From: Rattus norvegicus
Lineage: Eukaryota; Chordata; Mammalia; Rodentia; Muridae
Length of the DNA: 64,000 nucleotides
Assembly: GCF_036323735.1 (NCBI RefSeq)
Contig: NC_086034.1
Coordinates: forward strand, 30,305,939-30,369,938
Direction: 5' to 3'
Below the pieces are notes generated by a model. It was given only the letters and a program-made list of their open reading frames with translations. It was not told the origin of the DNA and made no database searches. Of the stretch, positions 50,601-62,586 are shown in pieces. The stretch's first letter is position 1. Each line of letters begins with the position of its first letter. Both the position numbers and the translations under genes were made by a program.

Positions 50601-50995
50601 AAAACCCAATTCTTATATTATTTTTATTTTTAAAATGTAGTTATTTGAGAATTTTTTATGAAATGGTTTTTGGCTATATTCATCTTTCTCCTAACCCTTC
50701 CCAGATCCACCTCTTATGTCCCCACACACCCAACTTTGTCTTCCATTTCTGTTTTTAACCCATTAAGTCCAACTTGTGTTAGCATCCTTTGGGATATGTT
50801 GCCATGTGATGTAATTTATTTGGCCTACAAGGGTATGCAACTTTAAAGAGAACTGGCCCCCTCTTACCCCAAGGCTATAAATCGCCCGCAGCTTGTTAGT
50901 AGGGTAGGCCATCCTGTCCACTGCCCCTCTCCATGCTGAGATTTTTGTCTTGAAAATATTCTTGCAAGTTGATTTTTAACCTCCACACGTGCTTT
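50601..50995 (-). mobile_element. Lx-type L1 3' fragment
   Basis: The complement of an Lx 3' UTR: cctaacccttcccagatcca, taacccattaagtccaactt, gagaactggccccctcttac. Confidence 0.8.
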
Positions 50996-51883
50996 GAAGC
51001 ACATGCCGGGTCTCCCTCAAACAAATGATAAATAAATGTGAAAAAGATAAGTGTTTTTGAAGGTAGATATATTTAACTTGATTTAAATATTATACAGTGC
51101 ATATCTGGAGCAGCATGCAGGGCTATCCCATTAATAGGTACAGAATAGTGCATGAGTGTTAGTTAAAAATAATCATATTTTTTTATAAAAAGGAATAAAA
51201 GAGAGAAGCAGGCACTCCCTGCTGTGATTAGTATTTTCAAATTTAGATTGAGAGGTCTAGATTTGATGATCAAAACCATTCCTATGGAGTTCGGTGACTC
51301 TGTCTATTGTTGATGTAAGTACCCTGAAGCAAGACATAGAGGGATAAGAGACACCTGGTTGGCACATTTGGAAAGAGGGGTTCTCTCTTGGTCCAACAGA
51401 CTCTCCTTGTCTATCATATACTCTGCTTGCAAGTATAATAGCAATCAGGTGTAAGGTTCTGGTACTGGGGTCAACCTAATAACTATACTGGCTTCTTTAG
51501 GGCTATTCAGTGTGTCTTTGGGTAAGGCCATCATCTTTGCCATTGGTGTGAACTTTATAACAATGTATTGTGAACCTTTCTCCAGGAAAAAAATAAGTAG
51601 TTTCTCTGTTTATAAACCTGTACATATTTTATACTGATTAAAAAAACATATTCAGTACTACAAACTTTAATCCTCCTTAATGCTACCCATTGGATCTACC
51701 ATCAGTACTAGAAGGTAAAGTAAACAGGCAATGAAGCAGACAAAATATCCATTTCTTTTGGTTGAAGCATTTTAAAATAAGATTATTTATTATTTATTTA
51801 TCCTCTTTCTGTCCTTCCTCCCAGAAAACCCCTGTTCATGAAACCCCCTCTTTCCAAATGTGTGTGTCGGGGTGGGGGCACTG

Positions 51884-51947
51884 TATGTATGTTATGGTAT
51901 GTATGTATGTATGTATGTATGTATGTATGTATGTATGTATGTATGTG
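51884..51947. repeat. (ATGT)n microsatellite
   Basis: About 14 atgt units after one interruption. Confidence 0.96.
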
Positions 51948-52864
51948 TTTGTACATGAGACTCCCAAAGCGTGCATTTATATGTCAGAATATAAGTGAAT
52001 GAGTAGATTGATTTTCTCCTTCCACTATGGATTAACCTCAGGGTATCAGGTATGGTTGCATGAACCTTTACAAACTATCTTAATGATCTCATAGCTAAGA
52101 ATGTGTAATGAAACATTTTGTTAGGTCTATAGTTTATGTGTGGCTCAAGACACCTTACCGAGAATATGTGGAGAGTCATAGTTCAGATTGTGTAGTCTCA
52201 CCATACATTATTTTATAAAGTACATTTATTCTGTGTACCATAACAGAATCACTGCAAGCGTCTTGGTCTTTCCTAAGGGGCGATTTTGTTGTACATTGAA
52301 GACAAGTGACCTTTAGGTGAAAAACGAAACCTTGTGATTTTGCATGTAGTTTCATAATTGCCCTTTCAACATTTAGTTCTGGCTTACTAGTTAGCTCCAG
52401 CTTCCTTTGGACCACAGGAATCCCAACAGAATTGCAGACAGAGAGGAAATTCTGTAATTCCACTTGGGTACTTACTCCATAGTGTCATCCTGTAGAGCAG
52501 CTCCCCAGGTTCCTTTGAGCATTAATCTTGTCACTGTCAAATCACTGCATTAATTATGATTGATACTTTTTGCTCCTTAGTTTTCATTGTTGTAAAATCA
52601 AGATCACATGGTCAAAATAGAGAAAAGGAAATGAAAAAATTTCCAAAGTAGAATCTGGAAGCTCATGTATTTCTTTGCCACTAAATATTGGATCTATAAC
52701 AGATTCTGTGAAAAGTAAATAGACCATACAATTTGTCATAGTCTAGTTTGATGGACCAAGGCAGAGACTATTTTATCATACAGAAAACAACACTTAGATA
52801 CAACTAGAGATACAGAGAGAAAACCCAAAATTGTATGCAATATAAGAAATGGAACATTTTAATG

Positions 52865-53125
52865 CCAACCAAACAGAGCTTCCAGAGACTAAGCCACTAC
52901 CCAAAGACTATACATGGGCCGACCCAGGGCTCCAACTGCATAGGTAGTAATGAATAGCCTAGTAAGAGCACCAGTGGAAGGGGGAGCCCTTGGTCCTGCC
53001 AAGGCTGGATCCCCAGTGAACGAGATTCTTGTGGAGAGGCGGGTAACGGGGGGAGGGTTGGGAGGGGAACACCCATATAGATGGGAGTGAGAGGGGTTAG
53101 GGTGTTGTTGGCATGGGGCATTTTA
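52865..53125 (+). mobile_element. Rat-type L1 3' end
   Basis: It contains cttccagagactaagccact, gggctccaactgcataggta, agagcaccagtggaaggggg and the G-rich aggggaacacccatataga block, like 36700-36950 but truncated before the tail and followed by a (GT)n tract. Confidence 0.88.
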
Positions 53126-53145
53126 AAAGTAAAGAGTGCATCACT

Positions 53146-53148
<3 letters not shown>

Positions 53149-53191
<43 letters not shown>
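53149..53191. repeat. (GT)n microsatellite
   Basis: About 20 gt units, directly after the L1 fragment. Confidence 0.95.
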
Positions 53192-53475
53192 TTGTATTGT
53201 GTTGTGTGTTGTTACTGCTGATGTTGTTGTTCTTAGCATGCATTTGAAGATGTGTTGGTTTAATATGCACCCTGACAAGACATACGTGAGTTATCTCTCA
53301 CGACTTTCAAGGAAGTACTTAGTGTTTTCCTGGACCACTTGGTTTCTGAAGCAACTAGAACTGTTTGCTAAGCTGCATCGGAAGCTACGAGTTAGGACAA
53401 AGTATAAATAAATTGTTTTATATTCTCCAGAATAGTTATGACTTTAGTTAAGTGTCATCTGGCATGAACCCTCAT

Positions 53476-53540
53476 GCTGCTGCTCCTCCTCTTCCTCTTC
53501 CTCTTCCTCTTCCTTTTTTTCTTCTTGTTCTTCCCCCTCA
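53476..53540. repeat. (CTTCCT)n polypyrimidine repeat
   Basis: Repeated ctcttc units, then a T run. Confidence 0.9.
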
Positions 53541-54519
53541 CCACCTTCTCTTTATGATCCTCTTCTGCTTCTGCAGACCTAATTGGTTTTCTTTTGTAAC
53601 TGCCTTATCCTTGCCTTGTTGGTTGTGTTTGGTGTACACAGGAGCATCAGGACATTTGTGCCTACCTCATGAAATGCCATATAAGAAAATAAAAATCCAA
53701 AACATGCTCAGATTTTAACCTACTGAAACTTGATAGATTAGAGTTTTACTACATTTTACTACAGTTTTACTCTGAACTGCCAACACGTCAATAGGTACAG
53801 AGCTTTGAGGTTGTACTCAGCCACTCTGAATATTTATTCTTGCAGAATTAACATTAGTAATATTACAGAATTAAAATTAGTAATATTAAAGATGATGACA
53901 GTGATAACTGGAAGTTTATTAAATGCAGAGGTCTGAGGTTCACTTCCAGACACACTGAGTCCTGACCTTTTATTTTAAGCAGATTCTTTGATTCTTGAGC
54001 AAAGCTAGAGAGTTCCTGATTTAGGCTCTCCAGTTGTCTACAATACTCCAGCATCGAGGGAGAGGTGGAGTGACTCTGTCTGCTTGTGGTCATACCTATT
54101 ACTCAGAAACATACACATAATAATAGCGTTTTTGAAAATAGCAAATTTGAACATACCTGAAAACCTTGAATGTGAAATTTATTTTAATGAAAACCAATGA
54201 TGATTCTTTCGTTGTGACTGAAAAATAACAAAGTTAGATTTTCTCTTTCATGAGATGAGTTACTTTAGGGGTGTGGTACAGTGTGGAAGATGTTGCCTTT
54301 TCTGCAGCATGTATATGAAGCGGGATCCACTTTGAGTCTGGATTTAATTTGGGCCATCAAGGCTCTCAGTGTTATACACTGTTCTCTCTCTCTCTGACTT
54401 TGTTTCCACAATCAAAGTGACGATAAGCCTCTCTCTACACCTGTTAGATTGCCATTCTATTGACAGAGTTCAGCCTTGGCGACAAGGCAGAGGGTACTAT
54501 TGAGAAGGGAATTTTAAGT

Positions 54520-54990
54520 TGCTTTTTTTTAAACTTTTTATTAGATATATTTCTTTACTTACATTTCAAATGTTATTCCCCTTCCCCGTTTCCTGTCCAT
54601 AAGCCCCCATCCCCTCTCCTCCCCTCCCCCTCTCCCATATGGGTATTCCCCCCATACATCCCCCTTACAGACCCCCATATTCCCCTGCACTGGGGGGGCA
54701 ACCTTGGCAAGACCAAGGGCTTCCCCTTCCACTGGTGCCCCAACAAGGCTATTCTCTGCTACATATGCAGTTGGAGCCCTGGTTCAGTCGATGTATAGTC
54801 TTTCGGTAGTGGTTTAGTCCCTGGAAGCTCTGGTTGATTGGCATTGTTGTTCTTATGGGGTTGCAAGCTCCTTCAACTTTTCCAATCCTTCCTCTAATTC
54901 CCTTCCCCCCCCCCCCAGAGGGGTCCTGTTCTCAGTTCAGTGGTTTGCTGCTAGCATTGACCTCTGTATTGGACATGCTCTGGATGTGTC
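54520..54990 (-). mobile_element. Relatively young L1 3' end
   Basis: A T run and aactttttattagatatatt, then ttacatttcaaatgttattc, start the complement of an L1 tail. They are followed by C-rich UTR (cccctccccctctcccatat), ggcaagaccaagggcttccc, tgcagttggagccctggttc and gttgattggcattgttgttc. It is the best preserved L1 piece in the window; most of its length reads without gaps against the family pattern. Confidence 0.92.
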
Positions 54991-56279
54991 TCTTAGACTT
55001 TCCATACTCTGAACCAATATTGTACCTTGAACTAGTTCTGTTTTCTTCTGGTCATTATTTGACAACAGTCTGACCCTCTCATCTCCTCTCAGTTTTGTAT
55101 GGGGGACCCAACCTTTTTAGGCAATTAAATTAATTATATAATATGACCAGCCTTTGATGAAAGTCCTAACAGTTCATGACCTTTAAGACTAGAGTTTAAA
55201 TTTGGTAAAGTTCACTACTTTCCTAAAAACTAGTTCTTATAAAGGTAAAAATTACAATCCAACACATGATAGAAAATTGAAAAGGATAGTTTTCAATAAG
55301 TCATAATTTTTTTCTTTCACTTTTTTGTTTTACAGAAGGAAATCTGAATTTAATTTAAACAAAGAGAATATTTGTAAACCAGTATTAAAAAGAAAAGAGA
55401 GTTAAAGAACAAGAAAAAATAATCTTGGAAATTCTAAGCATTTCTGAGTTTACTTTATCATGATAAATTCATTTTATTTAGCTCTCTGAAGTCAGTGTAC
55501 TGTGGCATCCTTTGCTACAAAGTACTCAACAGGCTTAGTTTGGATTTGACCAAGGCAGAATTTTCATTATTATATCCTTATTTATCATCTTAAACAATAA
55601 ATTTGTATGCTATTTTTAATTGATATGGCTTATATCATTGTTTTATAGATCTTTGCTTCTTCAAGTAGCATAAAGCACTGGATAGAACCTGTTCGTTTTA
55701 GGTTGTGGAATGATTTTGAGGTTCCTAAAATGAAAAACCATTAAAACTATTAAAAGTCATTAAAAAATGAATATCATAGCACCCAGTGGTTGCCTAAATA
55801 AATTGCCTAACAAAACCTACTTAGAACTTAGGTTTCTTAATTGTGTGTGCATTTCTAGATACCAAGAAGCAAGTTGGTCTTTAAGCATATACCCCAGAAG
55901 CACACACAACTTGCTGACTGAGTGGCTGACCCAGAACAGCCTTCCTAGTTTGGAGTGCATCTTGCTGAACTGAGTCCTCACAGTACATGGTTTCCTGGTT
56001 ACTGCTTCCACCTGTTGGTGAAAGACTTGCACAGGTCCACAGGCATCCACAGAAAATTCATGTCAGATCTTCCCCAGTTTCCAGACTATCTCCTGGTACC
56101 AGCTTCTCCATGTACCCTGTAGACCAGCTCATTCGAGCAAAATAATTTTTTCTATTCTGTAAAAATGTCAAAGCTTTGGCTGGGAACATGTATTTAATCT
56201 GTGATAAATCTAATTGACTCAGGTAAGATTAACTTAAACATGTGCTCTTTAAAAAATAACCAAGGTTCATTTTTCATTA

Positions 56280-56428
56280 TGTTCATGTGTGTGGGGGGTG
56301 AGGGGAGTAATGTGCAGTGGCCTTGCAGCTGGAAATACAGGTGCTCCTGGGGCACCTGAGGTAGGTACTGGAAGAGAATGCAGGTCCTTTGCAAGAGCAG
56401 CATGTGCTCGAACGCTTTGAGCCAGCGC
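56280..56428 (-). repeat. B2/B3 SINE just upstream of the Tll1 exon
   Basis: The + strand has gaagagaatgcaggtccttt, gcaagagcagcatgtgctcg and cttgcagctggaaatacagg, the complement of a B3-type SINE. It ends about 90 bp before the exon at 56519. Confidence 0.7.
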
Positions 56429-56518
56429 CCCCCACTTTATAATGTCTTATAAGTAACTTTATTTGCATTGATTCTATTCCAAATTTTTTAACATTTTAAT
56501 TTCACTTCTTGGTTTTAG

Positions 56519-56629
56519 CTGTGTTTTGGGGTGACATCGCCTTAGACGATGAAGACTTAAATATCTTCCAAATAGACAGGACAATTGACCTGACTCAGGG
56601 CCCCTTTGGAAAACTTGGACATATCACAG
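56519..56629 (+). CDS. Tll1: Tll1 coding exon (propeptide, FWGD motif)
   Basis: This 111-bp internal exon encodes 37 residues of the propeptide of tolloid-like 1, a secreted zinc metalloprotease of the BMP1/tolloid family that cleaves chordin and procollagen propeptides. A pyrimidine-rich tract ending in ttttag precedes it, and CAG|gtatgg follows it. It enters in phase 1: its first two bases, CT, complete a codon begun in an upstream exon. It leaves in phase 1. The peptide starts (A)VFWGDIALDDEDLNIFQ, which matches TLL1 rather than BMP1; BMP1 has FLGD and diverges after it. FWGD is the FXGD 'aspartate switch', whose Asp binds the catalytic zinc and keeps astacin zymogens latent (known for proastacin). 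The frame is open with no disabling change. Identification is from remembered family sequence. Confidence 0.93.
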
Positions 56630-57159
56630 GTATGGCTGATTATTTGAACACATTTGTAATACTTTTGGAGGAAATATAATTGAAATTCTGTGAATGTGCT
56701 TAAAACCACATCAAGTTCGGCTTTGCCCATGGAAGTAAGCTTAAAGTTTAGGCTTCAATCATAGTCTTATTTAATGACCATGCCATCACTAGCCATGCTT
56801 GCCTTGGCACCAATAATTTTTATCAAAGACCTTGAGCTGATTTCAATCTTAGTTGTTTTGAACGCTTTTGAATTATGCCTGTATGAAACCCCAGAGGTTT
56901 AAATATTTTGTATAATCTCTTAGTAAAATTTTTATTAGGAAGGAGATTGGAAGACTAAAAGACTATGTTGTTTTTTAGTTTTTATCTGATAAATACTTAT
57001 TTATTGTGAGATCTATTAATATTATATTAATACTTAATTATATAAATATACTCATATGAATTAAATATGCTTACATTTATAAAAGTATGCTTATTATATA
57101 AATATTTATAGATAACATTTATTGTAACATAAATATATTATTTCTTATGAAAGTGTATC

Positions 57160-57270
57160 ATGCAGCCAGGCTAGCTTGATATATAGGCCGAGCTAGACTC
57201 CAACTTCCTATCTTCTTAGCTTCACCTCTCAAGTGCTGTTTTGATCATATGCTGCTATTCCAGGCATTGA
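57160..57270 (-). repeat. B1 SINE fragment
   Basis: It reads gcagccaggctagcttgata, then ctagactccaacttcctatc and cacctctcaagtgctgtttt, the complement of the 3' part of B1. Confidence 0.7.
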
Positions 57271-57539
57271 AACTTCATTTTATCTTATTCAATTCTTCCC
57301 TTTGCTATTTCTCCTTTTCTTATCCTGTGTAATATTAAATATATGTAATTCCTCTCTGCTGTATTATCAGACAAGTCTGCCAAAGTGTGAAGGCTCTTTT
57401 CTGTGCATCAATGTTACTTTGTCTAACTTATTCATTTTAGTAACCTTTTTATTTCAGCAAATTTCAAACCTAGGGAAAAGTTATATGATAGTGCAAAGAG
57501 TGTCAGTGGGATAATTCCTAAATGAAGCAGATGTGAAGA

Positions 57540-57540
<1 letters not shown>

Positions 57541-57636
<96 letters not shown>

Positions 57637-57650
57637 GTGTGTGTGTAGAT
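57541..57650. repeat. (TC)n(TG)n(AG)n(TG)n compound microsatellite
   Basis: The order is about 24 tc units with one break, then about 12 tg units, then about 10 ag units, then short tg. The tc and ag arms are complementary to each other. Confidence 0.97.
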
Positions 57651-57947
57651 GCACATATGCACATGTGTGAAGACATTTTGAAATTAATTACAGAAAATAT
57701 GTATAAAATGCAATATCACATTTCAGTATTATATGTTTTAGCAAGCAGTTTCTAAAATAAGGGTATTGACCCATGGAGTTAAAATACCATTTATAACAGC
57801 TAAGAAATGTCTTTGTCATGAGGAATGCTGAAGGGATTCACTAAAAAATTATATGCTTTGTCCTTTGTTACATAGTGACAATCTTTCCTGAAGCCTGGAC
57901 CAGTGTGTGTACATATACAAATGTTAACACATTGATAATAAATTGAT

Positions 57948-57950
57948 TAT

Positions 57951-57981
<31 letters not shown>

Positions 57982-58000
57982 TATATACATACATATATGT
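57948..58000. repeat. (CATA)n/(CA)n microsatellite
   Basis: Cata units, a ca run, then atatacata units. Confidence 0.9.
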
Positions 58001-59996
58001 TAGTATATCTTGAAAACTATTTGTGATTGGCATATGTATATCTGCCGTGCTGTGCATGAACAGCTAATGGCCACAGAATTCTCTCTGGGAACTCAGAAGT
58101 TCAAAGGCATCAATTTTCTCTAAGCTCCCTCGCACACACATAAAGATACAGGTTTCCTAACATGACAAAAGGATAAATGACAAAGGGACAATTTCCCATG
58201 CACTTAGTCCAAGTTGTTCCTCCCCCTGTGCCTTCCCTGTTGGTTTGGCATGGAATTTAGACAGCACCTTCGTCTGCAGTATGCTTCTTTCTGCAGCGTT
58301 TGTCGGACAGTTTATTCTGGGCAATAACAAACTGACACTGCTCAGCGAACCACTGTGCTTGTTACACAGCATTTGAAGGTTTGATTAAAGCTCCCTTTGC
58401 TGAAAGTGTTATTTAGGTCATTGCTTCTGCCACGCTTCCCACAGTATTTTGGAGCCATTGATTGTCTGTGATTAGAAAAAAATGACACTATCATTTAATG
58501 TTGTTTCATATAGGGTTAGGCTCTGAGAAAACACAGAGGGGGAAATGATATCTTCTTAAATATGTAGAATAGGAAATATACAATGATATTATAAACACTG
58601 CAAATGCATGGTTGAAAAGCACACAGATAGAAAAGCTTATAACTCTCTCTGGGTGAGTTTCAGATAATTTAAGTGTCCGGTATTTTATGATTTTTCAATG
58701 TCTTCCTCTTTCCTGTTAACTTATTTTTCTCTTCTCCTAATTGTAAAATGCCTGACTTATATATACAAATAAATAAACTCTTACAAATTATTGATTTGTG
58801 TATTCCCATTGTGTTCAAGAACATGTGACAATATTCAAAACTTAATGAATTACCTGTGTCAAGTTTTATTTCCTTTCTTCTAAATATTATTCAAAAATTG
58901 CTAAAATGTTCAAAAATGACTGCCTTTAATAGGCTTAGAACACTGCCTTTCAGGTCTATGATTTTATCCTTAGAACTCGATACTGGCCAAGATGTTTCTT
59001 CTTTTTCCTAAGGAGACCTCGAAGAGCTCCTTAGACATGCACTTCAGTCCCACTTAATATAAATAAAGTTTTCATCTAATGGTCATTTCAAACATTTACA
59101 GTCCACACTTTAAAAGGATTTCAAGTAGCTGGTTAGGAATCAGTATGTTTTAGTATGACCTCATCGCTCTGAAATGTCCGATGGAAAAATTTCAAAAATT
59201 TTTCTCAAGATGCACAGCATAAATGTGACCATGTAATGCAAACAATTAAGCAGACCGCTTGCCCATTCTCCCACCAGTTTACCTTATAAGGTCGTTTGAC
59301 TTCTGTTTAAGAGGTTAGATTTCTTTATTCCTCTCCTCTTTTTTTTCTTATGTTCTAAAACACTCTTTAACACTTTTTAATTTTTTAAATCTTTCAAACT
59401 ACATATTATAAAGCAACATATTTTGCAGTTAAACATCCATTGGAGTAGTCACAGTGTGACTTCTTTCCGGTTATATAATTTAGAGAAAACGATTTTCAGA
59501 ATGTTGCTTAATGTATTACAAAATCTGACCTGATATTTCAGAACAACACTTGCCCTGCAGGCTTGCCCTTCTAGTGTTTTGACTCCCACTTACTGGCAAG
59601 ACATCGGAATAGACTCTGTTCATGTAAAGTAGCTGGGAAGCAATCATTAGGGCTCTGTGACTTCCTGTCATTCTGAATAACACGGTTATGTGGTGACAGG
59701 TGGTGCTGAGGTCACAGAGAAGAAATGTATTTCAGATTATCAATAACTCAATTTTCACACTGCCCATATAAAGTCATTTAAATTGCTTTTTCAGGTTTGC
59801 CTGCCTCTTTGCTTTTAGTTACTAATGTGTGTTCCTGTGCAAACCTTATCCTTAATATAGATTCATGGTCATTAATTCAAACTCGCTAATTCCACATAAC
59901 AACTTGACCAAGGAGAAATCAGCGGTATTAGTATTGTTTATTTGCGAGAACCGGCAATGATACTAGACTTAATATATATGTATTTTTACTCTTTAG
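58001..59996. other. Tll1: Tll1 intron segment without recognised repeats
   Basis: About 2 kb directly before the exon at 59997, with no SINE, L1 or microsatellite that I can name. No extra exon seen. Confidence 0.55.
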
Positions 59997-60077
59997 GTGG
60001 CTTTGGAGACCATGGCATGCCAAAGAAACGAGGGGCACTCTACCAACTTATAGACAGGATCAGAAGAATTGGCTCTG
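59997..60077 (+). CDS. Tll1: Tll1 coding exon (propeptide, middle)
   Basis: This 81-bp exon (27 codons) is bounded by ctttag and CTG|gtataa and is phase 1 at both ends. Joined to the previous exon it reads on as TGGFGDHGMPKKRGALYQL, then IDRIRRIGSG. The region is basic and lies in the TLL1 propeptide between the FXGD motif and the furin site. Its GALYQLIDRIRRIG core matches human TLL1 as I recall it, while the flanking residues differ in a way typical of a fast-evolving propeptide. The donor (gtataa) is the weakest of the four seen here, but the frame joins correctly on both sides. The intron before it is about 3.4 kb and the one after it about 1.9 kb. Confidence 0.92.
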
Positions 60078-60489
60078 GTATAACAATCTTTAAAGTTGCA
60101 GACACTTGACTTGCTGTACAGTCAATATGATACCCATAGAAATTCAGTTAATTAAGATCAGTGTGCCACTGTTCTGTGAAGAAGGGAAAAGGATACGCTG
60201 AGAGAGTCCTTTTTCATTCATGTTTGGTTAATTGGTATTTCATGCACTGTTTCTAGAGTTCAAGTTGGAGCAAACTGAAATGTTATTTTAGCTTAAGGTA
60301 TTCCTTATATAGAATGACTTATTAGTTTATTATTGATATTTACTTCCAATTGATTAAATTTTATACCAAAATATTTCTATAGGCTATGAATCTGCAACAA
60401 TTTTATCAAATGCAAAAGAAAAACCCACAGCAGTATTTGTTTTTAATTAACTTCTATTAACTTGAAAAAGGCAATTTCAGCATAGAAAA

Positions 60490-60716
60490 TAGTGGAACCC
60501 AGCGTGGTGCTTCATGCTTATAATCTGTAGCACATTGGAGGTCGGGTAAGCTGGACTGCCATAAAGCTAATAGTGGTCAGAGCTACATTGTGAATATTAG
60601 GAATACAAGAGACCCTGCCTCAAAACAAACAAATAGCAAACATGTAACCAAAACAAAACTCCAACCCAAAACCATAGCTAAAACAAACCACAATCCAAGT
60701 AAAAATAAATTAAGAG
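60490..60716 (+). repeat. B1-like SINE with a long A-rich tail
   Basis: It reads cccagcgtggtgcttcatgc, ttataatctgtagcacattg and agaccctgcctcaaaacaaa, then an AAAC-rich tail to about 60715. It lies in the intron after the second exon. Confidence 0.75.
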
Positions 60717-60925
60717 CCCAGGTCCAGAGGTGAAGAGCGCTAGGCGCTCATCTGCAGAACCTCAGTTCAATTCTCAGCACCAACATTGCAGCTTACAGCT
60801 ATAACCCTAGTCCCAGGGTACCTGATGCTCTCTTTTGGCTTCTGTAGGTATCAGGCAGAAACGAAGTGTGCAGACATACATGCCGGCAAAACACCCATAT
60901 ATGTGAAAAGAAATAGATTATAAAA
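60717..60925 (+). repeat. B2 SINE
   Basis: The order ggtccagaggtgaagagcgc, ttcaattctcagcaccaaca, ttgcagcttacagctataac, gatgctctcttttggcttct and an acacccatatatg tail follows B2. Confidence 0.85.
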
Positions 60926-61949
60926 CAACACCAAATAACAGTAACATGTTTATGTATGAATATTTCAGAAAATCTTCATTTCATAATCAGTCCATACCCA
61001 TAATATTGAATTTATCACCAATTGTAGTTTCTGAAAACATTTTTGCAAAGTTCTTTATTTGTGTTTCATGTCCTAATATACCTTCAGTTGATAGGTCAAT
61101 AATTCAATGACCGAAGAGCTTGCTTTCCAGGAGTGACTTCTCTTAATACATTTGCTCAAGGACATCGCAGAGATAGACACATTCAAGATTTTGTCCTAAG
61201 AGCTTATGCTCAGTATTTGTCACAATAACACACTTAATAGTGAGAGGCATCACAATGATACTGATTGATGAATGAAAAGAACACTCATGAACATTCATGA
61301 AAAGAAAACTCAGCAATGAAAATTCCAAGAATGGCAAAGAAAGGAAGACTCTTGACTCGGAGTTTACTCTGAATAGGCAGCATTTTTTTTTTTTTGTTAC
61401 AAGGTTGCAGCAGCCTTTGTGTCAGGCTAATAGTTGGATATGAACACTGGAGATGGGGATGGAGACAATTTATTGTCTCAATGACCAACCATGCTTTTCT
61501 TAACTATGTATTTGATGTAATGTTTATGGCTTTAGGCTGTACTAATGGAATAGCAACTTTGATTGCAACAATTAAATACGTGGCCAAAATGACTTAAAGA
61601 AATAACCTTGAATGTGATATTTTATCATTTGTGATGAATGGCTCATGGGCTGATAAGACAGTTAGCATAAGTCAGTTATTCAATTATATTACCCTCTTCT
61701 AGACTTCTGTTCCCTGTTGTCTTCAATGTAGAAATTCATCATGACTCATCCATAGGGCATGATATTGGGGCATGGAATACTTAAATATTTGCATGTATTT
61801 AATAAGCACACAAAATAAACTGTCTTTAATGTAGTTCACGAATATTTATATAAATACATATATACAACATTTTAACTTTTGTCCTTAAAGAGGTATATCA
61901 ATCTGACTGAGGACTTCTGTTTGACAGAATGCTTTAAATGTCACTGCAG

Positions 61950-62102
61950 GCTTGGAGCAAAATAACACCACGAAGGGAAAGGCACCTCCAAAACTGTCAG
62001 AGCAAAATGAGAAAAATCGAGTTCCCAGGGCTGCTACATCAAGAACGGAAAGGATATGGCCTGGGGGTGTCATCCCTTATGTCATAGGAGGAAACTTTAC
62101 TG
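61950..62102 (+). CDS. Tll1: Tll1 coding exon (propeptide cleavage site and start of the astacin domain)
   Basis: This 153-bp exon (51 codons) runs from a tcactgcag acceptor to a strong CTG|gtaaga donor, phase 1 to phase 1. It begins LEQNNTTKGKAPPKLSEQNE and then carries KNRVPR followed by AATSRTERIWPGG. RVPR is an R-X-X-R proprotein-convertase site, so the mature protease should begin at AATSRTE. After it comes the conserved first strand of the astacin domain (GVIPYVIGGNFTG). N-glycosylation sequons are visible at NNT/NTT in the propeptide and at NFT in the catalytic domain. The propeptide part is variable and the catalytic part essentially invariant in the family. No stops or frameshifts are present. 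Confidence 0.95.
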
Positions 62103-62586
62103 GTAAGACATTCCCAGTGAGTATGTGTGTTTGTCTGAAAAAGGAAATCTCTTACACAAGTCAAATATTTTTATAGAGTATTACTATAGAAAATATACTG
62201 TATAATTAAACCTGTAGGAGGGGCTCAATTAATGTGGGTTGCTAATTTCAGTCATCTCTGAAGTTGAAGCAAAACAGTCTTGGATTTTAGAGTGTACGGT
62301 ACTGTGCTGGATTTTAAACTGGATTTTCAATTTGCTGCAGAAGGGCAGCTTCTTTTTACTAAGAGGAAAAACATGTGCCCCGTTCCCAGTCTTGTACGCA
62401 CATATTTGTAAGGCTAGTGGGCCTTAAGTGAGTGTGGATGCTGAACAATGAATTGTTGGTGATGCTGAGAGCAAGAGTTGGTTGATGCCTTGCTGGTTGT
62501 CATTGTAAACGGCCAGCCAGGGTGGAGGAGCCGGCACGAAGCCTTGTAAGCCTAAACTGTTTTATTAAAGTCCTGAATTCTTCCAG

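Larger units (their letters stand above)
1..56518 (+). other. Tll1: Probable large 5' intron of Tll1
   Basis: The first recognised Tll1 exon starts at 56519 with two thirds of a codon, so at least one coding exon lies upstream. I searched by eye for the signal-peptide exon and for a segment encoding the DYDYTFDGNE-type sequence that precedes it in TLL1, and found neither. I also saw no CpG-rich promoter. The simplest reading is that 1-56518 is a single long + strand intron, with the promoter and first exon(s) left of the window. A short upstream coding exon of under 90 bp that I failed to spot cannot be excluded. Confidence 0.7.

Noticed and set aside
54460..54798. 112-codon + strand frame with a hydrophobic start
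   Set aside because: It lies on the antisense strand of an L1 3' end, so it is not a gene.
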